From Myxococcus xanthus (GTDB taxonomy: Bacteria; Myxococcota; Myxococcia; Myxococcales; Myxococcaceae), in the NCBI RefSeq assembly GCF_900106535.1, contig NZ_FNOH01000003.1, positions 558,001 through 622,000 on the forward strand: a stretch of DNA of 64,000 nt. Direction: 5' to 3'. Of this stretch, positions 26,823 through 35,773 are shown in pieces. The notes beneath the pieces are model-generated. The model searched no databases and was not told the origin of the DNA. It saw nothing but the letters and a program-made list of their open reading frames with translations. Position 1 is the first letter of the stretch. Every line of letters starts with the position of its first letter. A program made the translations under genes and the position numbers.

Positions 26823-28271
26823 GTGAGCAAGACGAAAAAGTGGATCATCTCAGGCAGCGCGGCGCTCCTTCTCGGCGCGGGCGTGTACGTCACCCAGCGC
26901 GGCGAGGAGCCCAAGACGAACGAGCGCTCGGCGGCGGTGGCCGTGGTGGAGCGCCGGGACATGGAAGTGGTGGCCGAATCCGCGGGCCTGGTGGAGCCGC
27001 TGCGCGTCGTGGAGGTGAAGTCCCAGGCCTCCGGTGAAGTGCTGAAGGTCCACTACGACACGGGCGACACCGTTGCCGAGGGCACGCTGCTGGCGGAAAT
27101 CGAGCCGCGCGACGTGCAGAACGCGCTGGCGCAGGCCCAGGCCGACCTGGAGTCCGCGCGGGTGCGGCTGAACACGACGGAGGCCCAGCGCCAGCGCATG
27201 GAGGCGCTGCGCAAGGACGGCTACGTCACGCAGCAGGAATACGAGACGGCCGTGGACGCGTCCGCGACGGCACGGGCCACCAAGGTGCGGGCGGAGACGA
27301 ACCTCCAGTTGGCGCGTGAGCGCAGCCGGGACGTCACCATCCTCGCACGCAGCCCCGGCACCATCCTGGAGCGGACCATCCAGCCGGGCGTCATCATCGC
27401 CTCCGCCACCAACAACGTGTCCGGTGGCACCGCGCTGTTCAAGATGGCGGACCTGTCGGTGATGCAGGTGCGCGCCAAGGTGGACGAGACGGACGTCGGG
27501 CAGATCAAGCCCGGCCAGAAGGCGCGCGTCACCATGGAGGCCTACCCGGGCCGCACCTTCATCGGCGAGGTGGTGAAGATTGAACCGCAGGCCCTGGTGG
27601 AGCAGAACGTCACCCTCTTCCCGGTGCTGGTGCGGATGGACAACCCGGACGGCCTGCTGCGGCCGGGCATGAACGCGGAAGTGGCCATTGAAATCTCCCG
27701 CCGCCGCAATGCCCTCACCGTGCCCAACACCGCGGTGGTGGGCGTGCGGGATGCCCGGAGCGCCGCCGCCGCGGTGGGTGTTTCCGAGGAAGCGCTGCGC
27801 GCGGTGATGCGGCCGCCGGGAGCCCCGAACCGCCCGGGCGCGCCGTCCGGACCGACGACGGTGTCGGCCGTGGGAGAAGCCGGCGTGGGCGCCACCGCCG
27901 CGGTGGCCAATGGCGCCGGGCCGGGCGCGGTGCCCGCGAGGGGCCAGGGCGGCATGGGTGAAGGCCAGGGCGGCGGAGGCCAGGGCCGCGCGGGCCGCCG
28001 GGCGCGCGAGGATGTCCAGGGCGCGACGGATACGCGGCAGGGCGTCGTCTTCGTGCAGAGCCCCACCGGTCCGCAGCCCCGGCGCGTCACCCTGGGCCTG
28101 AGTGACTGGGAGAGCACGGAAGTGGTGAGTGGCCTGGAGGATGGCGAAAAGGTGGTGCTCATCACGGTGGCGAAGCTCCAGAAGCAGCAGCAGCAGAACA
28201 CCGAGCGGATGCGCCAGATGTCAGGCGGCGTGATTCCCGGCGCGGGTGGTGGCCCGCGCGGGCCGCGCTAA
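26823..28271 (+). CDS. periplasmic adaptor subunit (HlyD/MacA family)
   Basis: 482 residues. One N-terminal membrane helix, a lipoyl-type half motif (VVEVKSQASGEVLKVHYDTGDTV is its core region), a helical hairpin (about 85-150), the second lipoyl half and a beta-barrel with ADLSVMQVRAKVDETDVGQI. Such adaptors bridge the inner permease and TolC. A Gly/Pro/Ala-rich insert of about 100 residues (about 320-420) interrupts the C-terminal membrane-proximal domain and is unusual for MacA. GTG start with GGGAGG upstream. Confidence 0.9.
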   Translation: MSKTKKWIISGSAALLLGAGVYVTQRGEEPKTNERSAAVAVVERRDMEVVAESAGLVEPLRVVEVKSQASGEVLKVHYDTGDTVAEGTLLAEIEPRDVQNALAQAQADLESARVRLNTTEAQRQRMEALRKDGYVTQQEYETAVDASATARATKVRAETNLQLARERSRDVTILARSPGTILERTIQPGVIIASATNNVSGGTALFKMADLSVMQVRAKVDETDVGQIKPGQKARVTMEAYPGRTFIGEVVKIEPQALVEQNVTLFPVLVRMDNPDGLLRPGMNAEVAIEISRRRNALTVPNTAVVGVRDARSAAAAVGVSEEALRAVMRPPGAPNRPGAPSGPTTVSAVGEAGVGATAAVANGAGPGAVPARGQGGMGEGQGGGGQGRAGRRAREDVQGATDTRQGVVFVQSPTGPQPRRVTLGLSDWESTEVVSGLEDGEKVVLITVAKLQKQQQQNTERMRQMSGGVIPGAGGGPRGPR

Positions 28272-28297
28272 CCCCAGCCCCATCAGGAGGACACGTC

Positions 28298-29503
28298 ATG
28301 GGTGAAATCATCCGGGTCGCATTCGATGCGGTCCTCGCCAACAAGCTGCGGTCGCTGCTGACCATGTTGGGCATCGTCATCGGCATCGCGGCCGTCATCA
28401 CCATGGTCGCGCTGGGCGAAGGGGCGCAGCGCTCGGTGGCCCAGCGGCTCCAGGGACTGGGCACCAACGTCCTCACGGTACGCCCGGGTCAGGCGTTCAC
28501 GGGCGGCATGATTCGCGCCCAGGCGTCGATGACCATCGACGACGCGGAGGCGCTGCGGGAGAACGCGCGCCACATCCAGGCCGTGGCGCCGGAAATCGAG
28601 TCGCGCTTCCAGGTGGAGTACGGCGCGAAGAACGCGAACCTGTCCGTCGTGGGCACCTGGCCGGACTACTTCCACGTCAACCAGGGGCAGATCACGAACG
28701 GCCGGCTCTTCACGGACGCGGAGGACAAGGGCCGCCGCCGGGTGGTGGTGCTGGGCGCCCTGGCCGGTGCGCAGCTGGGCCTGACGGACACCGCATCCCT
28801 GGTGGGCGAGTCCATCCGCATCCGGGGCATTCCGTTCGAGGTCATCGGGGTGCTGGCCGAAAAGGGCGCGCAGGGCTTCAACAACCCGGATGAGAGCCTC
28901 TACATCCCGCTGTCCACCGCGCAGTTCCGCGTCATGGGCAGCGACCGCATCCGCTCCATCGCGGTGCAGGCCGTGAGCGACACGGCCATGGACGACGCGA
29001 TGGCGGAGATCGACCAGAAGCTCCGGCGTGAGCACCGGCTGCGCCCGGAGCAGCCCGCGGACTTCAACATCCGCGACCAGGCCTCGCTGCTCAACACCAT
29101 GCAGGAGACGACGCAGACGTTCTCCCTGCTGCTGGCCGGCATCGCCGCCATCTCCCTGCTGGTGGGAGGCATTGGCATCATGAACATCATGCTGGTGTCG
29201 GTGACGGAGCGCACGCGCGAGATTGGTCTGCGCAAGGCGCTGGGCGCCACCGGCACGGACATCATGCTCCAGTTCCTCGTGGAGTCCCTGGTGCTGTGCC
29301 TCGCCGGAGGAACGCTGGGCCTGCTGCTGGGCATGGGCGGCGCGGCGATGCTCCAACGCATGGCGGGCTGGACGGTGGTGGTGGCACCCGAGGCCATCAT
29401 CGTGGCCATCGCCTTCTCGGCGACCGTGGGCGTGTTCTTCGGCATCTGGCCGGCGCGGCGCGCGGCGAGCCTCGCGCCCATCGAGTCGCTCCGTTACGAG
29501 TAG
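28298..29503 (+). CDS. MacB-type ABC transporter permease
   Basis: 401 residues. First membrane helix within the N-terminal 40 residues (LLTMLGIVIGIAAVITMVAL), a large periplasmic MacB-type core (about 50-270), then three C-terminal helices with GGIGIMNIMLVSVTERTREI and the end motif PARRAASLAPIESLRYE. It works by mechanotransmission with the ATPase at 26031. Unlike E. coli MacB the ATPase is a separate polypeptide. AGGAGG ribosome site upstream. Fourth and last gene of the sigma54-controlled operon. Confidence 0.93.
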   Translation: MGEIIRVAFDAVLANKLRSLLTMLGIVIGIAAVITMVALGEGAQRSVAQRLQGLGTNVLTVRPGQAFTGGMIRAQASMTIDDAEALRENARHIQAVAPEIESRFQVEYGAKNANLSVVGTWPDYFHVNQGQITNGRLFTDAEDKGRRRVVVLGALAGAQLGLTDTASLVGESIRIRGIPFEVIGVLAEKGAQGFNNPDESLYIPLSTAQFRVMGSDRIRSIAVQAVSDTAMDDAMAEIDQKLRREHRLRPEQPADFNIRDQASLLNTMQETTQTFSLLLAGIAAISLLVGGIGIMNIMLVSVTERTREIGLRKALGATGTDIMLQFLVESLVLCLAGGTLGLLLGMGGAAMLQRMAGWTVVVAPEAIIVAIAFSATVGVFFGIWPARRAASLAPIESLRYE

Positions 29504-29542
29504 CCGGTGTCCGTCTGCGGGCCTGACTCGAGGAGGGACGAC

Positions 29543-29606
29543 ATGGCGGATGACAAGCGAATCGCGTGCATCGTGGGGAGCGGGAAGCCCGCACCTGACA
29601 TGGCGT
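29543..29606 (+). other. orphan translation start, possible gene remnant
   Basis: A GAGGAGGG ribosome site is followed by ATG and about 20 codons (MADDKRIACIVGSGKPAPDM) with the G/C-ending codon bias of real genes here. Beyond 29606 the frame continues to a stop at 29782 but loses codon bias and runs antisense to the response regulator gene. It may be the 5' stub of a former fifth gene of the efflux operon, or a short peptide. No family recognised. Confidence 0.25.
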
Positions 29607-30161
29607 CTACTTCCGGCCGCCGAGAATGTGCTGGAGGAGCTGGCGCGAGATGCGGAGCAGCTTCGCGGCCCCGCGCACGCTCCCTTCGGATTTCGCCAGG
29701 GCCTCGTCCACCAACGTGTCGCGGACGAGGCTCTCGAAGCCGTGCAGAGGCACCCGTCCCGCGCTCGCCCGCAGCGCGGTGACCAGATCGGGGGGACGCG
29801 CCAGCGTCTCCAGCCAAACGGACTCCAGCCGCGCGAGGTCCAGCGGCTTGGGAAGGAAGGCACGCACGCCCTCCTGCGCGAGTTGGAAGGCCTGCTCCGC
29901 CGTCGCCGTCCCGCTGATGGCGATGACATGCGGCAGCGGCTCCAGCTCACACAGCGGCGCCAGCAGCTCGATGCTGTCCCCATCTGGAAGGCTGACATCC
30001 AGGATGACGGCGTCGGGCGCATCACATTGGAGGACCTGACGCGCCGCGGCGAGCGAAGCCGCATGGGTGCACCGCTCGACGCGAGAGCGCAACGCCTCCT
30101 CGATCGCACGCGCAAGACGCGTGGCGTCCTCGACGACCAGGAGATGTCGGACCCGCCCCAC
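29607..30161 (-). CDS. response regulator with Fis-type HTH (ActR/RegA-like)
   Basis: 184 residues. Receiver domain with acidic pocket LLVVEDATR, phospho-acceptor Asp in AVILDVSLPDGDS and Lys in FLPKPLDL, then a short Fis-type helix-turn-helix at the C-terminus (GSVRGAAKLLRISRQLLQHIL). This layout without an AAA+ domain matches ActR/RegA/PrrA-type regulators that use ordinary sigma factors. The start is GTG 30161 or TTG 30170; neither has a clear ribosome site. It is divergent from the histidine kinase with only about 10-20 bp between start codons. Confidence 0.85.
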   Translation of the reverse strand: MGRVRHLLVVEDATRLARAIEEALRSRVERCTHAASLAAARQVLQCDAPDAVILDVSLPDGDSIELLAPLCELEPLPHVIAISGTATAEQAFQLAQEGVRAFLPKPLDLARLESVWLETLARPPDLVTALRASAGRVPLHGFESLVRDTLVDEALAKSEGSVRGAAKLLRISRQLLQHILGGRK

Positions 30162-30180
30162 CCATGGCAACTTACCATGA

Positions 30181-31515
30181 ATGCCTGAGAGTCCTCGACC
30201 GCTGGCGCTGGAGCAGATGGCGCAGCGGGTGCTGTCCGACGCTTCGAACGAGGGCGAAGCGCTGGTCAGCGGGGGCCGGATTGTCTTCTGTGCCCTCATC
30301 CTGACGCGCTTCCTGGCGCTGGGTGGCGCCCACGCCGAGGGCGGTGCCGCGGCGGCATGGCTCCAGCTTCCCCTGCTGCTGGGCAGCATCGCGGCGTCAG
30401 TGATGGCGCTGTGGGCGGCTCGGCGGCGGATGTTCGGCGCGAAGCTGCTCGTGGCCTCCACGGTGCTGGACGCCGTCTTCGCCCATGCGTCCCTCCTCTC
30501 CACGGTGCTCTGGCATGGCCCTCACTACACCGGCCTGCTGCGAATGCCAGACCCCGCGGCGGCCATCGCGGTGGCCTTCATCACCGCGCTGCGGCTGTCG
30601 CCCTCGGCCGCTTGGATTGGGACGGCGGCCAACCTCCTGTTGATGGCGGGTCTGACGGCGGTCGACCTCCACGTCAATGCAGGGCAGTCCACCTACGGGG
30701 CGAAGGAGCTGATGCTCCTGTTCATCTTCATCGGCAGCGCGGGCGTCTTCGCCTCGGTGATTTGTGGCATTGCACGGCGGCTGGTCCTGGAGGCCGGAAC
30801 CGCGAGTGTCCACATGGAGCGTGCACGCACGAACCTGCGCGCGCTGCTGCGCGAGCACCATGACGTGCGCACGTTGCTGTCCGCGGCGAGGCTGCGCGCC
30901 GACCTCCTCCTCCGCGAGCCCCTGAGCGCCAGCGCGCCCGGCCATGCGAGCGCCCTGGTCGAGGACCTGGGAGAGCTGAGCAGCTTCATCGAGAGCGTGA
31001 AGGCCCGGACCCTGAGCGAGCTGACTGTGATTGAAGATGCGACGGCGGTGAACGTGGGCGCCACGCTGCGCCGTGCCATGGAGGTCGTCCAGGCGAGGTT
31101 CGCCCGGGTCCGGTTCGAGTTGGAAGGAACAGCGGGCCTGGCGCGTGCCGCCGCCAACGACGTCAGCGTCCGGATTGTCGGTGGAGAGCGAGGGCTCACG
31201 CACGTGGTCACCAACCTGTTCGTGAACGCCTGTGAGGGTGATGGCCGGCAAGGCGCGCGCACGGTTCGAATCAGCGTGGAGCCGAACCCGGCGCTGCACC
31301 GCGTCCTGCTCAGCGTGAGCGATGATGGACCGGGCTTCCGACCGGGGCTGCTGGAGGGGGAACGCCCCCGGGCCGGTACGACCAAGCCAGAGGGCGCTGG
31401 GCTGGGCATGCTCCTGGTGAGCGGGCTCGTCGAGGCAAGCGGCGGCACCTTGCGCGCCTGCAACCCGCCCGAGGGAGGCGCGCGGGTCGAAGTCACACTG
31501 CCCACCAGCGGGTAG
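30181..31515 (+). CDS. membrane histidine kinase
   Basis: 444 residues. The first 200 residues are hydrophobic, with five or six membrane helices and no large periplasmic domain, so the sensor is probably membrane-embedded. A likely phospho-acceptor region is REHHDVRTLLSAARLRADLL (near 225), followed by N-box VVTNLFVNACEG, G1 SDDGPGF and G2 GAGLGMLL. The H-box is atypical but the ATPase is intact. Its partner is probably the ActR-like regulator transcribed away from it. The 3' end overlaps the convergent DUF4105 gene by 23 bp. Confidence 0.83.
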   Translation: MPESPRPLALEQMAQRVLSDASNEGEALVSGGRIVFCALILTRFLALGGAHAEGGAAAAWLQLPLLLGSIAASVMALWAARRRMFGAKLLVASTVLDAVFAHASLLSTVLWHGPHYTGLLRMPDPAAAIAVAFITALRLSPSAAWIGTAANLLLMAGLTAVDLHVNAGQSTYGAKELMLLFIFIGSAGVFASVICGIARRLVLEAGTASVHMERARTNLRALLREHHDVRTLLSAARLRADLLLREPLSASAPGHASALVEDLGELSSFIESVKARTLSELTVIEDATAVNVGATLRRAMEVVQARFARVRFELEGTAGLARAAANDVSVRIVGGERGLTHVVTNLFVNACEGDGRQGARTVRISVEPNPALHRVLLSVSDDGPGFRPGLLEGERPRAGTTKPEGAGLGMLLVSGLVEASGGTLRACNPPEGGARVEVTLPTSG

Positions 31516-32800
31516 AGCCGCGGGCCCCTTCCCTCGCCCCGGCGGCAGGAGCAGGCGCCGTGGATGGCCGGCGCAACCGCCAGGCGTGAGCGAGCCCCAG
31601 TCCGAGGTTCGCCACCAGCCACAAGGCCATGGGCCTGCGGTTGTCCTGGTCGAATGAGGGCAAGAGCTTGAGCACCACCGCGAGCAACGAACCCGCCGCG
31701 AGCAGCCAGACGCATCGGCGTGCCCAGCGCTCCGCGCGCTCACTGCCGGACATCATGAGGATGCCCAGCGGAAGCAGTCCGAAGGCAAGCGGATTGGCCA
31801 GCAACAGGTTCTCATTGCCCTGCATGACATCGAGCCTGGAGAACAGCATCAAACCACCCAGCGCCACGCCCGCCGCGCCGAGCGTGAGCCCGAACACGGC
31901 GTGATAGAGGCCGAAGAGAATCTGGAACATCCGGTGCGTGCCACGCCCACGCAGGAACGCGAGGATGATGGCCAGGGCCGCGCCTCCTGCGCCAAGCCCC
32001 CAGGCGGAGGTTCCTTCCCAGCCGGCGTCGACAGGAGCGGACGCGTCCATGGACGGGGATGAGGCCCCCTCGCGATTTACCAACGGGATGCGCCTGCCGG
32101 AGCCATCCACGTAGGACACTCCCATGAGCAGCCTGGCGAGCTCCCGAGGCAGGAAGGCCTCCTCCCATTGAGTCGCGGGCGCGTCCACGGCGTCGTTCAG
32201 CCATAACATCAAGAGCAGCTCCGACACCGGATGCGTCTGGATGTATCGCCGGAGGAGCTCTCGTTGGGTGGCACGTGCCGGCTCCGTGAGCGCTTCCCGA
32301 AGCGCGCCACCCAATGCCTCATCAAGGACGTCCCGCACACGCGTCGCGCAGTTGTCCTTGAGCGGGTGATAGGCATATTCACGCGAAGCGGGCTGGACGT
32401 CTCGCTCCAGCCGAGCCAGGAGCCGTTGACGCTGCTCCACCGTGAGCATGAGGTCCTGCACGTCAATGGACCGCGCCAGTGCGCGGTACAGCAGGAAAGT
32501 CCGCTCCACGGACAGGCGCGCCGCCCAGAACGTCGGCCGGCCCAGGAGGAAGCGGACCGGTCCCCCATTCGCGATGGACGTCGTGCCATAGCTGTAGAGA
32601 AGGCCTTTCTTCAGGCGCGTGTCCTCGACCCACAGCGCGCTGTGACCGAAGCGCTGGTGCATGTCCGCGCCGGGGCCAATCGTCACCAGCCGGATGCGCA
32701 GGGACTCCGGATGTCCGCCAAAGCCCTCGGGCGGGGGCGCGGCGAACGCCGCCGCGCGGAACAGGGCCACGACCAGGATGAGCACCGCGTGTCTCGCCAT
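31493..32800 (-). CDS. DUF4105 (Lnb N-terminal periplasmic domain) membrane protein
   Basis: 435 residues. A signal peptide precedes a DUF4105 domain with FGHSALWV, a YGTT strand and YHPLKDNCATRVRDVLDEAL, containing the His and Cys positions of this NlpC/P60-like papain-fold group. The C-terminal third has about four membrane helices. DUF4105 includes the N-terminal part of lacto-N-biosidase accessory proteins; its chemistry here is unknown. ATG at 32800 chosen for the signal peptide MARHAVLILVVALFRAAAFA. Confidence 0.8.
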   Translation of the reverse strand: MARHAVLILVVALFRAAAFAAPPPEGFGGHPESLRIRLVTIGPGADMHQRFGHSALWVEDTRLKKGLLYSYGTTSIANGGPVRFLLGRPTFWAARLSVERTFLLYRALARSIDVQDLMLTVEQRQRLLARLERDVQPASREYAYHPLKDNCATRVRDVLDEALGGALREALTEPARATQRELLRRYIQTHPVSELLLMLWLNDAVDAPATQWEEAFLPRELARLLMGVSYVDGSGRRIPLVNREGASSPSMDASAPVDAGWEGTSAWGLGAGGAALAIILAFLRGRGTHRMFQILFGLYHAVFGLTLGAAGVALGGLMLFSRLDVMQGNENLLLANPLAFGLLPLGILMMSGSERAERWARRCVWLLAAGSLLAVVLKLLPSFDQDNRRPMALWLVANLGLGLAHAWRLRRPSTAPAPAAGAREGARGSTRWWAV

Positions 32801-32961
32801 CCCAGGGCAATGCCCCACGCCCGCGTGGTCAGGGCAGTGCAAAAAGATTGGCAGTGTTCACGTGAAACGCGCCAAGGCAGGGTCCCTATCGGCTCGCGGG
32901 CGGCGTGCAGCGAGCCAATGACACACACGCCCACTCCCGAATTAGCAAGGAGAAGTCTCAC

Positions 32962-33483
32962 ATGAACACGACCCACACTCCGACCACGTATTCCAGGCGC
33001 TTCGTGGCTGCCGTCACAGCCACCCTGGCCGTGGCCATGCTCCTCATGACCCCTGGCAAGGCACACGCCGTGGATGGTGACCGGCAGGTGACGCACCTTC
33101 GTGTCCGCATCGTCACCGGAAGCGACGACCTGCGCAAAGCGAGCAACGCCTTCGCCGAGTTCAGCTACACGGCGATCAATGGCAGCCACATCTCCATCAG
33201 CCAGAACCTGAACAACGGCGCGAACTGGCCCAACGGGTCAACGCGCACCGTGGATGTCGAACTCCCCGACGGCGTCCTCTACAGCAACATGCGCGAGTTC
33301 GCGATCCGGTTTCAATCCGGGCAGTCCAACCCCTTCGAGACCGGTGACAACTGGAACCTGAACGACATCCGAGTCACCGCTATCCTGGACGACGGGTCGG
33401 AGACCATCATCGTGCAGGACTCCGGCAACCCCTACCACCGCTTCAAGAGCGACGTGAACACCCGGCGCGCCTGGGTGCTCTGA
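32962..33483 (+). CDS. secreted hypothetical protein, beta-rich
   Basis: 173 residues. A long signal peptide ends in KAHA before VDGDRQ. The mature 135 residues have alternating strands (VTHLRVRIVTG, RTVDVELPDG, DIRVTAILDDGSETIIVQD) and look like a small beta-sandwich, with no cysteine. I do not recognise the family. AAGGAG lies 9 bp before the ATG. The 160-bp divergent spacer contains the palindrome TTCACGTGAA at 32857-32866, a possible operator. Probable extracellular or periplasmic protein. Confidence 0.7.
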   Translation: MNTTHTPTTYSRRFVAAVTATLAVAMLLMTPGKAHAVDGDRQVTHLRVRIVTGSDDLRKASNAFAEFSYTAINGSHISISQNLNNGANWPNGSTRTVDVELPDGVLYSNMREFAIRFQSGQSNPFETGDNWNLNDIRVTAILDDGSETIIVQDSGNPYHRFKSDVNTRRAWVL

Positions 33484-33510
33484 CGTCGCCGCGGGGACGG
33501 CTCAGATGCG

Positions 33511-34266
33511 TCAGGTGCCTCCCCGCTCGAAGGCCTCCACATCCTGGTAGTACCGCTCCACCTGTGCCTGGGTCGCCGCCTGGGTGTAGACCTCGGCACG
33601 CGGACGTTCGATGGAATCGAGGATGACTGTCGCGGCATCCTCGACGCGCTGAGCCCCTGGCAGCCCCCGCGAATCGGGCCCTCCGCCAAGCGCGTTGTCC
33701 CCGAATGCCGTTGCGACCACGCCGGGCATCACCACCGTCACGGTGATGCCCGGGTACGTCTCACGCAGCTCCTGGCGCAGGCAGGCGCTGAGCGCGTTGA
33801 GCGCATGCTTCGCCGCGCTGTACGCCGAACGGTGGGGAACGATGGGCAGCCGCCCCAGGGTGCTGGAGACATTCACCAACTGCCCGGCGTCGCGCGACTG
33901 GAAGTGCGGCAACACCGCCTGCATCCCGTACAAGGCGCTGTTCACGTTGTCGCGCCACATGGTCTCCAGGTCCTCGTCCGTGAGCTCCGCCACGGAGCGC
34001 GTGATGCCTCGCCCCGCGTTGTTCACCCACACGTCGATGCGGCCAAATCGGGCGAGCGCGGCGTCACGGAGCCGCTCCATGTCCGCGCGCCGGGTCGCGT
34101 CCGTGACCACGGCGAGTGCCTCGTGCCCACACTGGCCGGCCACCACTTTCAGCTCCGCCTTGCGGCGCGCGGCCAGCACCAGCCGGGCGCCCTTCGCGGC
34201 CGCTTGCCGCGCCAGCTCCGCGCCAATGCCGCTGCTTGCTCCAGTGATGACGATGACCTTGTCCAT
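33511..34266 (-). CDS. short-chain dehydrogenase/reductase
   Basis: 251 residues. Classical SDR: coenzyme motif TGASSGIGAEL, the NNAG motif in VWVNNAGRGI, the catalytic Ser in NVSST and YSAAK with the catalytic Tyr and Lys. An Arg pair after the second strand (AARRKAE) favours NADPH. Substrate unknown. Two ATGs lie 6 bp apart (34272 and 34266); with GGGAGG just upstream the second has better spacing. It is convergent with the secreted protein gene (27-bp gap). Confidence 0.88.
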   Translation of the reverse strand: MDKVIVITGASSGIGAELARQAAAKGARLVLAARRKAELKVVAGQCGHEALAVVTDATRRADMERLRDAALARFGRIDVWVNNAGRGITRSVAELTDEDLETMWRDNVNSALYGMQAVLPHFQSRDAGQLVNVSSTLGRLPIVPHRSAYSAAKHALNALSACLRQELRETYPGITVTVVMPGVVATAFGDNALGGGPDSRGLPGAQRVEDAATVILDSIERPRAEVYTQAATQAQVERYYQDVEAFERGGT

Positions 34267-34426
34267 GTCCATGGTCCTCCCAGGCTGACGCGTGTGCCTC
34301 TATCAGGCGCCCTGACGCCCCGCGAGCCCGGCAGCCCCCCGGTGGAGGGCGCTTCGCATCCCCGGCGCCAGGCTCATCGCGGGCCGTGCCGTGGTACCGT
34401 GAGGCCCCTCCCGCGCCCCTTCCGTC

Positions 34427-35626
34427 ATGCCGCTGCGACTCTTCTCCTTTTCGATGCTCATCGGGCTCGGCGCGGTGCTGGGCCACCTGTATGTGTACCG
34501 TCGGCTGGTGCGCCCCCTGGTGCAGGGCCGCATGCCTCGGCTGCTGGCCATCGGCGTGCTCGTGCTGATGACGGGCGTGCTGGGGAACCGGCGCACCGTG
34601 CTGGACCTGCTTCCGGAGAGCGCCGAAGGGCTGCTCACCATGGCGGTGTACACGTGGATGGGCGTGGCGCTCTGCCTCGTCATCGCCCTGCTCCTGACGG
34701 ACGCCGGCCGGGGGCTCACGGCCCTGGCAAGACGGCTGCGGCCACACGCCCCTCCCGCGCCTCCCGCGCCAGCATCCAGCCCCACCGTGGACGAGGACCG
34801 GCGGCGATTCCTGGGCCAGGCCGTGGCCGGTACCGCCTTCGTCGCGGGAGGCGGGCTGGCCGCCTACGGAAGCTGGCGCGCTTTCTCGCCGCCGCTCATC
34901 ACGGAAGTGGCGGTGAGGATTCCCAAGCTGCCCAAGGCCCTGGACGGACTGAGCATCGTGCAGCTCACCGACATCCACGTAGGCCACTTCATCCAGCGCC
35001 GCTACATGGACGCGCTCGTCCAGCAGGCCAACTCGCTGCGCCCCGACCTGTTCGCCATCACGGGAGACCTCGTGGATGGCGACGTGGCCTCGCTGGGCGG
35101 CCACGTGTCCGCGCTCGCCGCGCTGAAGTCCCGCTACGGCAGCTACTTCGTCACCGGGAACCACGACTACTACTCGGGTGACGAGGAGTGGTCGGCCTTC
35201 CTGGAGTCACTCGGCATCTCGGTGCTGCGCAACCGGCACGTCCCCATCGGTGACAAGGGCGCATCCTTCGACCTGGTGGGCGTGGATGACTGGAGCGGAG
35301 GTCGGCGGCGCAACAAGAAGGGTTACGACCTGGAGCTGGCGCTCGCGGGGCGGGATTCCGACCGCGCCGCGGTGCTGCTGGCGCACCAACCCGCGAACTT
35401 CAAGGTGGCGGCGGAGTGCGGCGTGGACCTGCAGATTTCGGGGCACACCCACGGTGGACAGCTCATGCCCATGACGATGCTGATTGGTCTGGCGTGGGAG
35501 CACTCCGCCGGGCTGTACGCGCACGGTGACTCCAACATCTTCGTCAGCCGTGGCTGCGGCTTCTGGGGACCGCCCATGCGCGTCGGCAGCCCGCCAGAGC
35601 TGGTCAAGCTCGTGCTGACAGCATGA
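34427..35626 (+). CDS. membrane-anchored metallophosphoesterase (YkuE/YaeI-like)
   Basis: 399 residues. The N-terminal 110 residues form three membrane helices. Then comes an RRRFLGQAVAGTAFVAGG segment, which looks like an internal twin-arginine-type signal anchor, and the phosphoesterase domain with all metal motifs: TDIHVGH, GDLVDG, GNHDYY, LLAHQP and SGHTHGGQ. Relatives act on UDP-sugar lipids or phospholipids at the membrane. The active domain is probably periplasmic, though this depends on the topology of the RR segment. Confidence 0.85.
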   Translation: MPLRLFSFSMLIGLGAVLGHLYVYRRLVRPLVQGRMPRLLAIGVLVLMTGVLGNRRTVLDLLPESAEGLLTMAVYTWMGVALCLVIALLLTDAGRGLTALARRLRPHAPPAPPAPASSPTVDEDRRRFLGQAVAGTAFVAGGGLAAYGSWRAFSPPLITEVAVRIPKLPKALDGLSIVQLTDIHVGHFIQRRYMDALVQQANSLRPDLFAITGDLVDGDVASLGGHVSALAALKSRYGSYFVTGNHDYYSGDEEWSAFLESLGISVLRNRHVPIGDKGASFDLVGVDDWSGGRRRNKKGYDLELALAGRDSDRAAVLLAHQPANFKVAAECGVDLQISGHTHGGQLMPMTMLIGLAWEHSAGLYAHGDSNIFVSRGCGFWGPPMRVGSPPELVKLVLTA

Positions 35627-35728
35627 CGCGCTGGGACATCCGGTGCGCGGCCTGCCTGCTCACCAGGGAGCAGGCCATCGGGCGAAGGGCCGCGGCGGCT
35701 CGACTTCGGGTATGCTCCCCGGCAAATC

Positions 35729-35763
35729 AGGACCCGTGAGGGTGGGTCCTCAAGAATCTTGAG
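35729..35763 (+). promoter_or_regulatory. two adjacent hairpins in the leader of the TPR lipoprotein gene
   Basis: AGGACCC / GGGTCCT (35729-35735, 35744-35750) is followed immediately, sharing two bases, by CTCAAGAATCTTGAG (35749-35763), whose last bases are part of the GAGAGG ribosome site. The two structures compete for bases, so the second could hide or expose the ribosome site. Purely structural evidence. Confidence 0.4.
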
Positions 35764-35773
35764 AGGCACAGAT

